A stretch of 64,000 nt of DNA. Source: Singulisphaera sp. GP187. Lineage in GTDB: Bacteria; Planctomycetota; Planctomycetia; Isosphaerales; Isosphaeraceae. A program made the translations under genes and the position numbers. Below, in pieces: positions 36,060 through 46,900 of the stretch. The stretch spans positions 4,627,501 to 4,691,500 of the forward strand of contig NZ_FSRB01000001.1 in the NCBI RefSeq assembly GCF_900129635.1. The letters run 5' to 3'. Each line of letters opens with the position of its first letter. Positions within the stretch are counted from its first letter, which is position 1. Below the pieces are notes generated by a model. That model had not been told where the DNA came from. It did not search any database and was given only the letters and a program-made list of their open reading frames with translations.

Positions 36060-39000
36060 TCAAGGTTTTCCTTCTCTCCCTCGTGGCTGAGTTTCCTCGG
36101 GCCCCTGCCACAGTTTCACCGCGCCGTCGTGACTGCCCGAGGCCAGGTATCGACCGTCGGGCGAGAAGACCACGGCGTTGACCTTCGCCAGATGCCCCTT
36201 GAGGGTCAGCCGCTCCTGACCGGTGATCGGGTCCCAGAGCCGCACGGTCCGGTCCTCTCCGGCCGAGGCGACGGTCTCGCCGTCGGGGGAGAAGCCCACG
36301 GCAAGCACCTTGCTGAGGTGCCCGCGGAGCGTGACCAGGTGCCGGCCGTCGGCGACGTCCCAGATCGTCACGTTTCGGTCCTCGCCCCCCAGGGCCAATC
36401 GTGTCCCGTCGGGGGAAAACGCCAGCGAGCTGATCTCACTCCCCGATTTCCAGGTACGCCGGATGCGGCCGCCGGTCGAATCCCGGAGGATGACCCACTT
36501 GTCGTTTCCCGCCGAGGCCAAGATGCGGCCGTCGGGAGAGAACGCGAGCGCCCTGACCGTATCCTGGTGCCCCTCGAGGATCGCGCGGCAGGTCCGCGAG
36601 GCGACGTCCCAGAGCCGGATCGAGAGGTCACTGCCCGCCGAGGCCACGGTTTTCCCGTCCGGCGAGATCGCGACCGATCGAATGCGATCGATATGTCCGA
36701 CCAGCGTGGCGAGTTCACGGCCCTGCTCCACGTCCCAGAGCTTGACGTGCTGGCCGAGTTCCACCGTCGCCAGGGTTCGGCCGTCAGGGAAAAAGGCCAA
36801 GGCGCTGACGGTGGAATAATGCCCGCGCAACGTCGCCCGCTTCCGACGTTCCGCCACGTCCCAGACCACGATCGTGTTGTCATCGCTGCCCGAGACCAGG
36901 GTCCGACCGTCGGGGGAGAAGGCGAGCGACCAAGTCTCAGCGGAGTGTCCCGCGAGCGACGAGTCCTCAAGCGCCGGGGCGAGGTGCCAGAGCCGAACCC
37001 GCGGGTCGTCTCCGCCGATCACCACGGTCCGACCGTCAGGCGTGAACATCAAAGAGCGGACGTTGCCGATCGGACGAGAGAAACGAGCCCGTTCCTCCCC
37101 GGTCGCCACGTCACAGACGCGTAAGGGAACTCCTTCGCCCCCCAAGGCCAAGGTCCGACCGTCGGGAGCGAACGCGAGCACAAGGACATCACCCTTGTCT
37201 TCGGACGGAACCGCCCACTTGCGTTCGGTCGCCAGGTCGCGGAAAACCACATCCCGATCCCCCTCGAGCGCCGCCAAGGTCGTTCCGTTGGGTGAGAACG
37301 CAATCCGACTTACGGTCGCGTTATGGTCTTTGAAGACCTGGACGAGTCGCCCGGAACCTGTCTCCCAGACCGCGAGACCGTCGTCGTCGAAACTGGCGAC
37401 CAGCCGCTCGCCGTTGCGGGAGAAGGCCAGGTAGTGGACCTGCGAATCCATTCCGCGAAGTCGCGTCCGCTCGCGGCCCGTCGCGGCGTCACGGAGCGTC
37501 AGCGGGCGATTGGGGCCGTACGTGGCCAAGAACCGGCCGTCCGGCGAATAGGCGACGGAGGAGACTGCCGGGACCAAACGGCCCGGCGCCTGCCGGTCGA
37601 ACCTCATCGAGAGGTCGCGGCGCGCACGAGGATCGGACGCATCAGGTCGCGTTTGATCCCAAACGTTCAACGTGGTTCCATCACGCGAAAAACCGAGAAA
37701 ATTGACGATCCCGACGTTTCCAGCCGGCAAAGTCCAGCGGTTCCTGGTCAACACGTCGCGAAGCTGGACCACTCCGCGGTCGCCCCAACCCGCGGAGTCC
37801 GAGGCGCTTCCCGTGTTGGGTGCAATCCGCACCCAAGAGGCGGGGAGCGCGGCCCAAGGCCGGCTGGGGGCGAGGTCACGGAGCAGAACATTCCCTTCAT
37901 AGTCGTAAGAGGCGAGGGTTCGGCCATCGGGGGTGACGGCCAAGCTGTAGACGGAGGCCGTGTGGCCCCAGAGGAGCGTGAAGTCGCGATGACAAAGGCG
38001 GTGGAGGTAGGACCACTCAAACCGCGGTGGGTCACCCTCCCCCAGTTCGGGGCGATCGTTGACGAGCAGCTCCTGGGCGAGCTCGACGTGCCCCGCCTCC
38101 CACGCCTGCTGAGCGAACTTGATCCGCGAGCTATGCCGGTGGCGGTGAGCGATCCGCTCGTTCTGTTCCGCCCGACTCTGCGCCAGACGCGCGGCGGCGG
38201 CCTGCCTTTGCTCGCGAGCCAGTGCCTCCTCAAGCGCCAGGCCATGACGCACCAGCCAGGCATTCGACCAGAAGCCCGCGATCAGGATGCCGGCCACGGC
38301 CGTGACGACCAAGGCTGCCAGTGCCGCTTCCGCGGGCCGCCGCCGGGTCCACTTGAGCAAGCGTCTCCCGATCGAGATCGGCCGGGCCCGGATCGGCTCG
38401 CCCGCTTGGAACCGCCGCAAGTCCTCGGCCAGGTCGGCGGCCGAGAGATAGCGGCGGCCCGGCTCGCGTTCGAGGCATTTCAGGCAGATCGTCTCCAGGT
38501 CGGCCGGCACGTCGGACCGCACCCGGGACGGCGCCTCGGGCAGATCCTCCAAGACCTTGCGCAGGGTCTCGAGCGGCGAGGTCCCCCGGAACGGCACCAC
38601 CCCCGTGAGGAGCTCGTAGAGAATCGCGCCCAGGGCATAGATATCGGCGGGCGGCCCGACCTCGCGCGAGTGGCCGGCCACCTGCTCGGGCGCCATGTAG
38701 CGGGGCGTCCCGAGGAATGACCCGCTCAACGAGGTTGAGCCCTCCTGGGCGAGCGACTTGGCCAGGCCGAAGTCGGAGATTTTCGGCGTTTCGTCAGCCG
38801 CGATCAGCACGTTGGCCGGCGTCAGGTCGCGGTGCACGATCCCCCGCTGATGCGCGTGGTGAATCGCCCGGGCCAGGGTCTCGATCAGCCGGGCGGACCA
38901 ATCCAGCCGGCGCTCCGATCGCCTCTGGAACTCGGCGAGGTTGCACCCTTCCACATATTCCAGAACAATATAGGGAAGGTCACCCTCTTCCACGAATTCA

Positions 39001-39590
39001 TAGACTTGAACAATATTGGGGTGGTGGAGCCTCGCCACCGCCTCGGCCTCGAACCGGAGCCGTTCTCGCTCCCGAGGCCCCGCCAGCCCCCCGGCCAGGA
39101 TCAGCTTCACCGCCACAATCCGGTTCAAGGCCGCTTGCCTGGCCTTGTAGACGACCCCCATCCCGCCGCGACCGATCTCCTCGATCAACTCGAACGGGCC
39201 CACCGGAGGAAGGACGCGGCCTTGGGGCCCAGGCGTGACTCCCCCCCTCTCGGCCCCCGCCTCCTCTGCGCGACGAGGTCCCTCTCCTTCACCTTCCTCG
39301 TCCTCCTCAAAGAGCCGGTGGAACTCCAGGAGCCGGCCGAGCCGGTCCCGCCACCGAGGGAAACGGGCGTACCATTCCTCGGCCGTGGGCGGTTCCCCCA
39401 CCTCCTCGCGGACCACATACTCGGCATAGAGCAGTTCAATGACCGCGTCTTCGTCCTCGGCCAGATGCGGATGTTGATCCAGATAAACTTCCACCCGGCA
39501 CGCCTCACCCGCGCGGAGTCGCCTCCCCAGCGCCGCGCAAAGGTCGCGGAGCTGCCGTTCTCGCTCGCCGGGAATGAGACTTGAACCCAC
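36060..39590 (-). CDS. Ser/Thr kinase fused to WD40 propellers
   Basis: The 1176-residue protein has an N-terminal ~130-residue region, then a Hanks kinase: IGRGGMGVVYKARQ, IVAVKLILAGG, GIVHRDLTPANVLI, ISDFGLAKSL and YMAPEQVAG. One membrane helix (ALAALVVTAVAGILIAGFW, ~430) and a short coiled region follow, then about a dozen WD40 repeats ('LAFSPDGRTLASGSDD.T..WD') to the C-terminus, probably outside the membrane as a sensor or scaffold. The catalytic-loop Lys of HRDLKPxN is Thr here. The start is GTG 39590; no strong ribosome site is seen. It is divergent from an ECF sigma gene (225-bp gap), the usual planctomycete sigma/kinase pairing. Confidence 0.92.
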   Translation of the reverse strand: MGSSLIPGERERQLRDLCAALGRRLRAGEACRVEVYLDQHPHLAEDEDAVIELLYAEYVVREEVGEPPTAEEWYARFPRWRDRLGRLLEFHRLFEEDEEGEGEGPRRAEEAGAERGGVTPGPQGRVLPPVGPFELIEEIGRGGMGVVYKARQAALNRIVAVKLILAGGLAGPRERERLRFEAEAVARLHHPNIVQVYEFVEEGDLPYIVLEYVEGCNLAEFQRRSERRLDWSARLIETLARAIHHAHQRGIVHRDLTPANVLIAADETPKISDFGLAKSLAQEGSTSLSGSFLGTPRYMAPEQVAGHSREVGPPADIYALGAILYELLTGVVPFRGTSPLETLRKVLEDLPEAPSRVRSDVPADLETICLKCLEREPGRRYLSAADLAEDLRRFQAGEPIRARPISIGRRLLKWTRRRPAEAALAALVVTAVAGILIAGFWSNAWLVRHGLALEEALAREQRQAAAARLAQSRAEQNERIAHRHRHSSRIKFAQQAWEAGHVELAQELLVNDRPELGEGDPPRFEWSYLHRLCHRDFTLLWGHTASVYSLAVTPDGRTLASYDYEGNVLLRDLAPSRPWAALPASWVRIAPNTGSASDSAGWGDRGVVQLRDVLTRNRWTLPAGNVGIVNFLGFSRDGTTLNVWDQTRPDASDPRARRDLSMRFDRQAPGRLVPAVSSVAYSPDGRFLATYGPNRPLTLRDAATGRERTRLRGMDSQVHYLAFSRNGERLVASFDDDGLAVWETGSGRLVQVFKDHNATVSRIAFSPNGTTLAALEGDRDVVFRDLATERKWAVPSEDKGDVLVLAFAPDGRTLALGGEGVPLRVCDVATGEERARFSRPIGNVRSLMFTPDGRTVVIGGDDPRVRLWHLAPALEDSSLAGHSAETWSLAFSPDGRTLVSGSDDNTIVVWDVAERRKRATLRGHYSTVSALAFFPDGRTLATVELGQHVKLWDVEQGRELATLVGHIDRIRSVAISPDGKTVASAGSDLSIRLWDVASRTCRAILEGHQDTVRALAFSPDGRILASAGNDKWVILRDSTGGRIRRTWKSGSEISSLAFSPDGTRLALGGEDRNVTIWDVADGRHLVTLRGHLSKVLAVGFSPDGETVASAGEDRTVRLWDPITGQERLTLKGHLAKVNAVVFSPDGRYLASGSHDGAVKLWQGPEETQPRGREGKP

Positions 39591-39815
39591 GTTTCACCGC
39601 TTAAAAAGGCCGCACTGCTGACAAATCAAAGCCGGCGTTGCGTCCACGAGTCGGCCACCGACGACCCGTCGGTCATCGCGATCAAATTCAGCCAACCAGA
39701 TAAAATGGGTGACATTGCACGACGGTTCCTTGCGAACCACCCGAGGCCGGTGTATTCTAAACCATCAATCACGATGTCGTGAAGATGTTGATCCATAATT
39801 CATCTGTTACCCCCC

Positions 39816-40412
39816 ATGGATGAATCCTCTCACACGTTATTCTCCGTTCTCGTCGACCGCGCCCGAAGCGGGGACGAACGAGCCCTCGCCGAGCTCGCGG
39901 GCCAGTACGAGGCCGAGGTCAGGATCGCGGCCCGGGTTCTGTTGGGGCCGCTCTTGAGGCCTCACGTCGACTCGATGGACCTGGTGCAGTCGATCCATCG
40001 GAGTCTGCTGGTTGGCCTGCGTGCCAACAAGTTCGCGTTCTCGCGTCCCGAGCAACTCCTGGCTCTGGTGCTGACGATGGTCAGGCGCAAGGCCGCCCAG
40101 TGCGTACGGATCCAGTCACGCCGGCTCCGGCTGACCACGGAGGCCGTCACCTCGGGCAGTTGGCCGTCGATCGAGGCGAACACCCACGGCAACGATCCCG
40201 CGGTCGTCGTCGAGCACGACGACGAGCTCCGCCACCTGATGGATCGACTCGACGGCACGGAGCGTCGCGTGGTCGAGCTTCGCCTCCAGGGCTACAGCAC
40301 GGCCGAGGCCGCCCGCGAACTGGGCCTTGATGCCGACGTCTTGAGAGTGCGTCTGAGCCGGTTGCGACGGAAACTCGTCAACTCTGAACGGCGGCTCGCC
40401 GAGGCGATCTAA
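39816..40412 (+). CDS. ECF-like sigma factor
   Basis: The 198-residue protein has region-2-like sequence (ALAELAGQYEAEVRIAARVLLGPLLRPHVDSMDLVQSIHRSLL) and a region-4 helix-turn-helix (LDGTERRVVELRLQGYSTAEAARELGLDADVLRVRLSRLRRKL). It belongs with the planctomycete ECF-like sigma proteins. It is divergent from the WD40 kinase, and the shared 225-bp region (39591-39815) should carry both promoters. The kinase may modulate this sigma factor; that is inference from position and from known planctomycete ECF-kinase pairs. Confidence 0.85.
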   Translation: MDESSHTLFSVLVDRARSGDERALAELAGQYEAEVRIAARVLLGPLLRPHVDSMDLVQSIHRSLLVGLRANKFAFSRPEQLLALVLTMVRRKAAQCVRIQSRRLRLTTEAVTSGSWPSIEANTHGNDPAVVVEHDDELRHLMDRLDGTERRVVELRLQGYSTAEAARELGLDADVLRVRLSRLRRKLVNSERRLAEAI

Positions 40413-40962
40413 TCGGATCGGCTCTCGGCGATACCGCAACTCCAAGCCGACACCTCACCACCCGACTTGGCCAAACGTTCCGCATCCTTCCTGGCAAGAA
40501 TGCCGGCGCGGGCGAGCAAAGCTCCAGGCAAAGCTCGCTTTTCGGCTTCCTCCGCTCACGCCCCCCCTTCCTCAAACGGTGAGAACTCCCACCGGGATCC
40601 CCGCCCGGCGAGGGCGTCGCATCGCGTCGCCATCGAATTCGAGGTTCGCCACGATCCCTGGCGAATTCTTGTTTCGGATCGGGCCGTTCGCGACCACAGT
40701 CTCTCCCGGTGAGGCTACGACCTCAGCGCAATCAAACGACACAAGGGTCTCCGCAGTCGCAGCGGAGGCCCGCCCCTCGCGAGCGATGCGATCCATCATT
40801 ACCCGGGAAATCGGCGTTGATTCCCATGAGTTGTGATTGATCAAGGCACTCCCGGATCCAAGGTATCTCGTCGACGTCACCGAGTCTTGGCCAACCAAGT
40901 TCAGGCCGACCAAGACACCCGAGGGTCTTGCCGAAGTTCTTCCACTACCAAAGGTTTACACC
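40413..40962. other. 550-bp gap upstream of the RTX gene
   Basis: I see no convincing gene. A 113-codon minus-strand frame (40572-40913) and an 85-codon plus-strand frame (40579-40836) overlap each other and lack ribosome sites. The promoter of the giant RTX gene probably lies here. Confidence 0.4.
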
Positions 40963-43900
40963 ATGAAGTTTTTCCGGAAGACAAAGGTTCAACGAGGCCA
41001 AGGGCACCCGAAGTCCCGCTTGAGCCGGATCCACCGAAACCGACTGACGATGGACGCATTGGAAGACCGGCGGCTCCTGACCTTCAACGGACTGAAGTCG
41101 GGCCTGTCAGGCCTCTTCACACAGATCCAACCGCTTGTGAATGATCAGGCCACCAATGTCGCCCTCCCGTTCGTCGGCAATGCCTTAAGCACCAACACGG
41201 CCGCGCAATTCCTGACGAGCGATTTCCTGACCAAGGTCGACTCGATCGACACCACGCTGGATGACTCGACCGCCGTAAAGACCGCCCTGAAGACCGCCTT
41301 CGGCGTCGATCCAGGTTCCGTCCTCTCGTCGGGCAGTAACTTCCAGTTCCACCTGACCGGGAACAAGGTGCTGGCGGCGACCTTCAACCTCGGCCTCAAC
41401 TTCCTCCAGCTCAATGTTACGGCCGGGGCAACGATCGACGCAAAGATCAGCTACGATTTCTTCATCAACATCAATGTTAATGACAGCGGCATTACGTATG
41501 TACCGACCCAGCCGGACGAGCTCCAAGTCGCCTTGGCGGTCGACACGCAAAACCTTCACGCCAAGGCCGACTTCGGGCTACTGAAAGCAATCGTTGGCCC
41601 CACGCCCGGCGCCAGCACCACGCAGACCTTCACCGTGAAGGCCGACATCCTCGGCAGTGCCCCCATCACCGACTTCAGCACGATCCAACTCCAGCCCAAG
41701 CTGGCGGGGAACATTGATTCCAAGCTGAGGATCTCGGCGAATTTCCTCGGGTTCGATGCCGGCGGTGCCCCCCTCGACGGGTTCAACCCGACGATCCTCT
41801 CTGACTTCCACTTTACTTGGAACTTTGCCGCGGCGACGAATTACACCAAGTCAGACAGCCTGATCGCCAAGGGAAGTCTGACGGCGGGGTTCGAGAATGT
41901 CTCGCTCGATCTGGGGAGCGCCATCAAGGACGTAATCAAACCGGTCGCCGATCAGATCGACCGATTCGCGGGTGGCTTCCTGCGCATTCTCGAACCCCTC
42001 AGCCAACCCATCCCGGCGCTGGTAAAGATCGGATCCCCGGTCCAATCGGTGGCCGATATGATTCGGAAAGCCGCCACCCTCGACCATGATCTCCAGCCCT
42101 TGTCCGACTACTTAGATCAGGCCATCTTCCTCGCGAAGCTCACCGATACGGTCAGTTCCATCGCCGGCAGCGGCACGATCCCACTCGGTTCGTTCAACCT
42201 TGCGGGCGCGGGATTCAATCTCCAAAACCCCGCGGAGAAGTTGTCGAACCTGAGCCTGGACGCGAACAATACGAGCCAGAAGCCGGACACCTACGGGGCG
42301 GCCAAGGGAGCACTCGGAGGGAGCGGCAGCAGCCTGCTCGACGATCTCAAAAAATACCACGTCGACATCCCGCTCATCTCAGCCCCCTTGAACGTTTTCC
42401 GACTGCTCCTCGGCCAGTCGGACGTCGACCTGGTGACGTACAACGCCCACTTTGAGCCGCCCAAATTCGAACGCAATCTATTCAGTGCCACGATCGTCGT
42501 CCCACCAGGGATTCCCGTCGAATTCACCGCCGATTTCATTCTCACCACGTCGGCCAATATCCGCCTCGGCTACGACACGAACGGGATCTTTGGGCCGAGC
42601 AAGAATGCGGCCGACGGTTTTTACATCCAGGAATCGGCGTCCGGCTCCCCCTTGTTTTCGATTCAACCCCAACTGGTAGGCAAAGCGGGGGTGGGTAATC
42701 ACAACATCGCACGAGTGGGTGTCGATGCCAAATTCACCGGCACGCTGGAGGGGGCGCTCGATAATGGGAACGGCACCTCGGATGAGAAAATCCGCTTCGA
42801 CGAACTGGAAAAGCTGCTCCGCGGCAGTTGCGTGATCCAACTGAGCGGCGATCTGAGCTTCTCGATCGGCGCGTTTGTCGAGTACATCTGCGGCGTGCAA
42901 TTGTATCCGCCCAAGACCAAGACCTGCGAGAAAAATCAAGACTTTGGTACGTTCGAGATCCTGAACTGGGATAGCACCTGCAACAACGTGCAATCCGCGG
43001 CCGCCGACCCGCCGGCACCCGTTCTGGCCGAAGTCAAGGACGGGGTGCTCTACCTGAACATGGGCCCGCGAACCGCCCAGCGGATGCAGTTCACCGATAT
43101 CATCGACGAACAGTTCACTGTCACACCATTCAATCCGGGTTCGCCCGACGACGGCGAAGTGCTGGTCTCCGCCTTCGGGGTGAAGCCTCAGCGATACTCG
43201 GGAGTCAAGCGGATCGTCGCAGACGGCGGGGACGGCAACGACTCGATCTCGCTCACCGACGTCTCCTATCCCGCTCAACTCGACGGCGGTGACGGCGACG
43301 ACATCATCCAGGTCACGCTCGGCCTGGCAACAATCCACGGCGGGAACGGTAACGACACCATCTACGGCGGCAACCAAGCGTTTACGCTCAAGGGCACGAC
43401 CAAGGTCGCCGCGGGCGACTTTATCGACGGTGGCGCGGGCAACGACACCATTCTCACGGGCGAAGGCAACGACACCGTCTACGGCGGAGACGGCGACGAC
43501 ACGATCGACGCCAGTGGCACCCTGTTGGTGCCCGGGGCCGGTGAACCACCGACCAACAACAAGTACATCCAAGGTGGGTCGGGCAACGATGACATCTCCG
43601 GCGGGATCGGCGACGACACGATCTTCGGCGAAGACGGCCGCGATACGATTACCGGCGGCCTTGGCCACGATGTCCTGTTGGGCGGCAACGACGGCGACAC
43701 ATTCCTCTACGATTATCAGGCCAACGACCAGACGATCGACGGCGGATCCGGCATCGACGAATTCATCTTCCTCGGTGGGAGCGGACGCGACCAGGTGATC
43801 GTGAATGCGGCGGGAAGCGAAGTTGTCCTGGAGAAAACGACCTCGGGCGCGGCCACCGCAAACTTAACCGACATCGACACCCTCACCATCTTGCCAGGCG

Positions 43901-46900
43901 ACGGCGCAGACGACATTCAGATCGGCGATCTGACCGGGACCAGCTTGGTGGATGTCTCGGTCTTCCTCGGCTTGGCCGACGACAGTAGCCTCCTCACACC
44001 ACAGTCGCCCGACAACGCGGCCGACACCCTGGTCTTCTCGGGAACACCAGGCAATGACGAGATCCATATCACCCCGGTCTACCCCGCCGATGCCAACTTT
44101 ACCAACGGCGGGTTCGCCATCACGGGCCTCGGCGCCCGGTTCTTTGTGGGCAACGCCAATCGGCTCGACACTCTGACCGTCCGTGGCCAGGCGGGTAATG
44201 ACAAGATCGAGGCCCTGCCAAGCTCAAACCTGTCGCCGCAAATCGCCATCGAGAGCCTGATCAAACTGGTCCTCGACGGCGGCTCGGGCAACGACTACCT
44301 CTCGGCCGATGCCACCCTCTTGGGCGGCGACGGCAACGACACCCTGATCGGTGGCGCGGGGGATGATAGCCTCGACGGCGGCGCAGGGGACGACGTCCTC
44401 TTCGGCGACACGGGCAACAACACCCTCGTCGGAGGATCGGGTCACGACACGATCCTCGTCAATGGCACCGACTTCGCCGACGTCATCACGCTCGGCGAAG
44501 TCACGCCCGGCACCCTCACCACCGCAATCAATGGCGCAAACGGCTCCAATCCATACACATCGATCGAGCGCATTGAAATCCACGGACTGGGCGGGAATGA
44601 CCAGATCAATGCCAGCACCGTCACCTTGGGGCTGATCGTCACCGGCGATGACGGCGACGACGCGATCACCGGAGGCATTGGGGCCGACTTCCTCGATGGC
44701 GGTCGAGGAAACGACACGATCAACGGATTGGCAGGGATTGACACGATCTACGGCGGCGAAGGCGACGACATCCTTACTGGCGGCACCGGCAACGACCAAC
44801 TCTTCGGCGGCGCCGGCTCCGACACGATCGTCTGGAACAACGGCGACAACAGCGACCTCGTCGAGGGGGGCGAAGGGACCGACATCGCCGTGATCAACGG
44901 CGCGGCGGCAGGCGATGCCTTCACGGTCAACCCCAACGGGGCACGCATCAAGTTCGATCGCACCAACCTCGTCCCGTTCACGCTCGATATCGCAGGCATC
45001 GAGCAGATGAACGTCAACTCGGGAACCGGGGCCGACACGATCGCCGTGGCCGACCTGACCGGGACCGAGCTCAAGTCGTTGAAGTTCGACCTGGGGGCCG
45101 GCGATGGGGTCCAGGACATCGTCACGATCGATGGATCGGGACTCGCTGACGACGTCGCGATCACCCTGGCCGGAACCATGGTTGACGTGACCGGGTTCTT
45201 CTCGCGGTTCTCGATCACCGGTTCGGCGGCAGGGAGCGACGTGCTTCAGGTCCGCGGCAACGGCGGCGACGACCGGATCAAGGCTGACTCCGGTGTCGAG
45301 GCCGCGATCGGCATTCAGCTTGAGGGAGGCGCCGGCAACGACTTCCTTTCGGCCGATGCCACTCTGCTCGGCGGCCTCGGTGATGATACCCTGATCGGTG
45401 GCCTCGGCCCCGATGTCATCCTTGGCGGCGCGGGCAACGACTCGATCGTCGGCGGGGACGGCGACGACCTCCTCCTGGGCGATGCCGACGGCACGGGCGT
45501 GGGCACCTCGTTCGCAGTCGTCGCGATCGCCAGCGGCCAGGGGAACGACACCCTCGACGGCGGCGCGGGCAACGATACGCTCAACGGCGACCTCGGCAAC
45601 GACAGCCTGCTCGGCGGCGCCGGCAATGACCTCCTCGGGCCGGTCACGGTCGGCGGCGTCGCCTTCGCCGATCCCGGCAACGACACCATCAGGGGCGGAG
45701 ACGGCAACGACACCCTGAACGGGGACACGGGCGACGACTCGCTCTTCGGCGATGCAGGCGACGATTCGATCCTCGGGGGAATCGGCGACGACACCATCGA
45801 GGGCGGGGCCGGTAACGACACCATCAACGGCGGCGACGGCAACGACTCGATCCTCGGCGGCACGGGACTCGACTCGATCGCCGGTGGCGCCGGAAACGAT
45901 ACGATCAGCGGTGGCGAGGATGACGACATTCTCTTGGGAGAGACCGGCAACGACGTCCTCAATGGCGATGCAGGGAACGACGCGCTCGACGGCGGCGACG
46001 GTGATGACACGCTCGACGGCGGCGACGGTCAGGACACTCTACTCGGACAGGCAGGCAGCGATCTGATCCGCGGCATGGCCGGCAACGACCTGATCCATGG
46101 GGCCGACGGCAACGACACCCTCTTCGGCGGGGACGGCGACGACACGATCACCGGCGACGCCGGCAACGACTACCTCGTGGGGGACGCGGGCAACGATTCC
46201 CTTGACGGCGGCGACGGCGACGATGCCCTCGACGGCGGCGACGGCAACGACACCCTGCTCGGCCAGGCCGGCAACGACCTGATCCTCGGTCGGGGCGGCA
46301 ACGACCTGATCGTCGGGGCCGACGGCAACGACACCCTCTCCGGTGGCGACGGCGACGACACGATCAGCGGCGACGCGGGGAACGATTACCTCGCCGGCGA
46401 CGCCGGAAACGACGCGATCGACGGAGGGGACGACGCCGATACCCTCGACGGCGGCGACGGCCAGGACACCCTACTCGGCCAGGCGGGCAATGACCTCCTG
46501 CTCGGCCAGGCCGGCAACGACTCGATCGTCGGCGGCGACGGCAACGACACCGTTTCCGGCGGCGACGGCGATGACACCATCACCGGCGACGCCGGCGACG
46601 ACCTCCTCGCCGGCGATGCGGGGAATGACGCGATCCTCGGCGGCGACGGCAACGATACGCTCAACGGCGGGGCCGGCCAGGACACCCTGCTCGGCCAGGC
46701 CGGCAACGACCTGCTCCTGGGCATGGCCGGCAACGATAGCCTCAACGGAGGAACCGGCAACGACTCGCTCCTCGGCGGCGACGGCGCCGATACGCTGGTC
46801 GGCGAGCTCGGCAACGACCTGCTCCTGGGCGAGGCGGGCAACGACCTCCTCATGGGCGACGACGGTGCCGACTATCTCAACGGAGGCGACGACAATGACT

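Noticed and set aside
40572..40913. 113-codon minus-strand frame upstream of the RTX gene
   Set aside because: It has no ribosome site, overlaps another frame of similar length and would cover the likely RTX promoter; no family resemblance.
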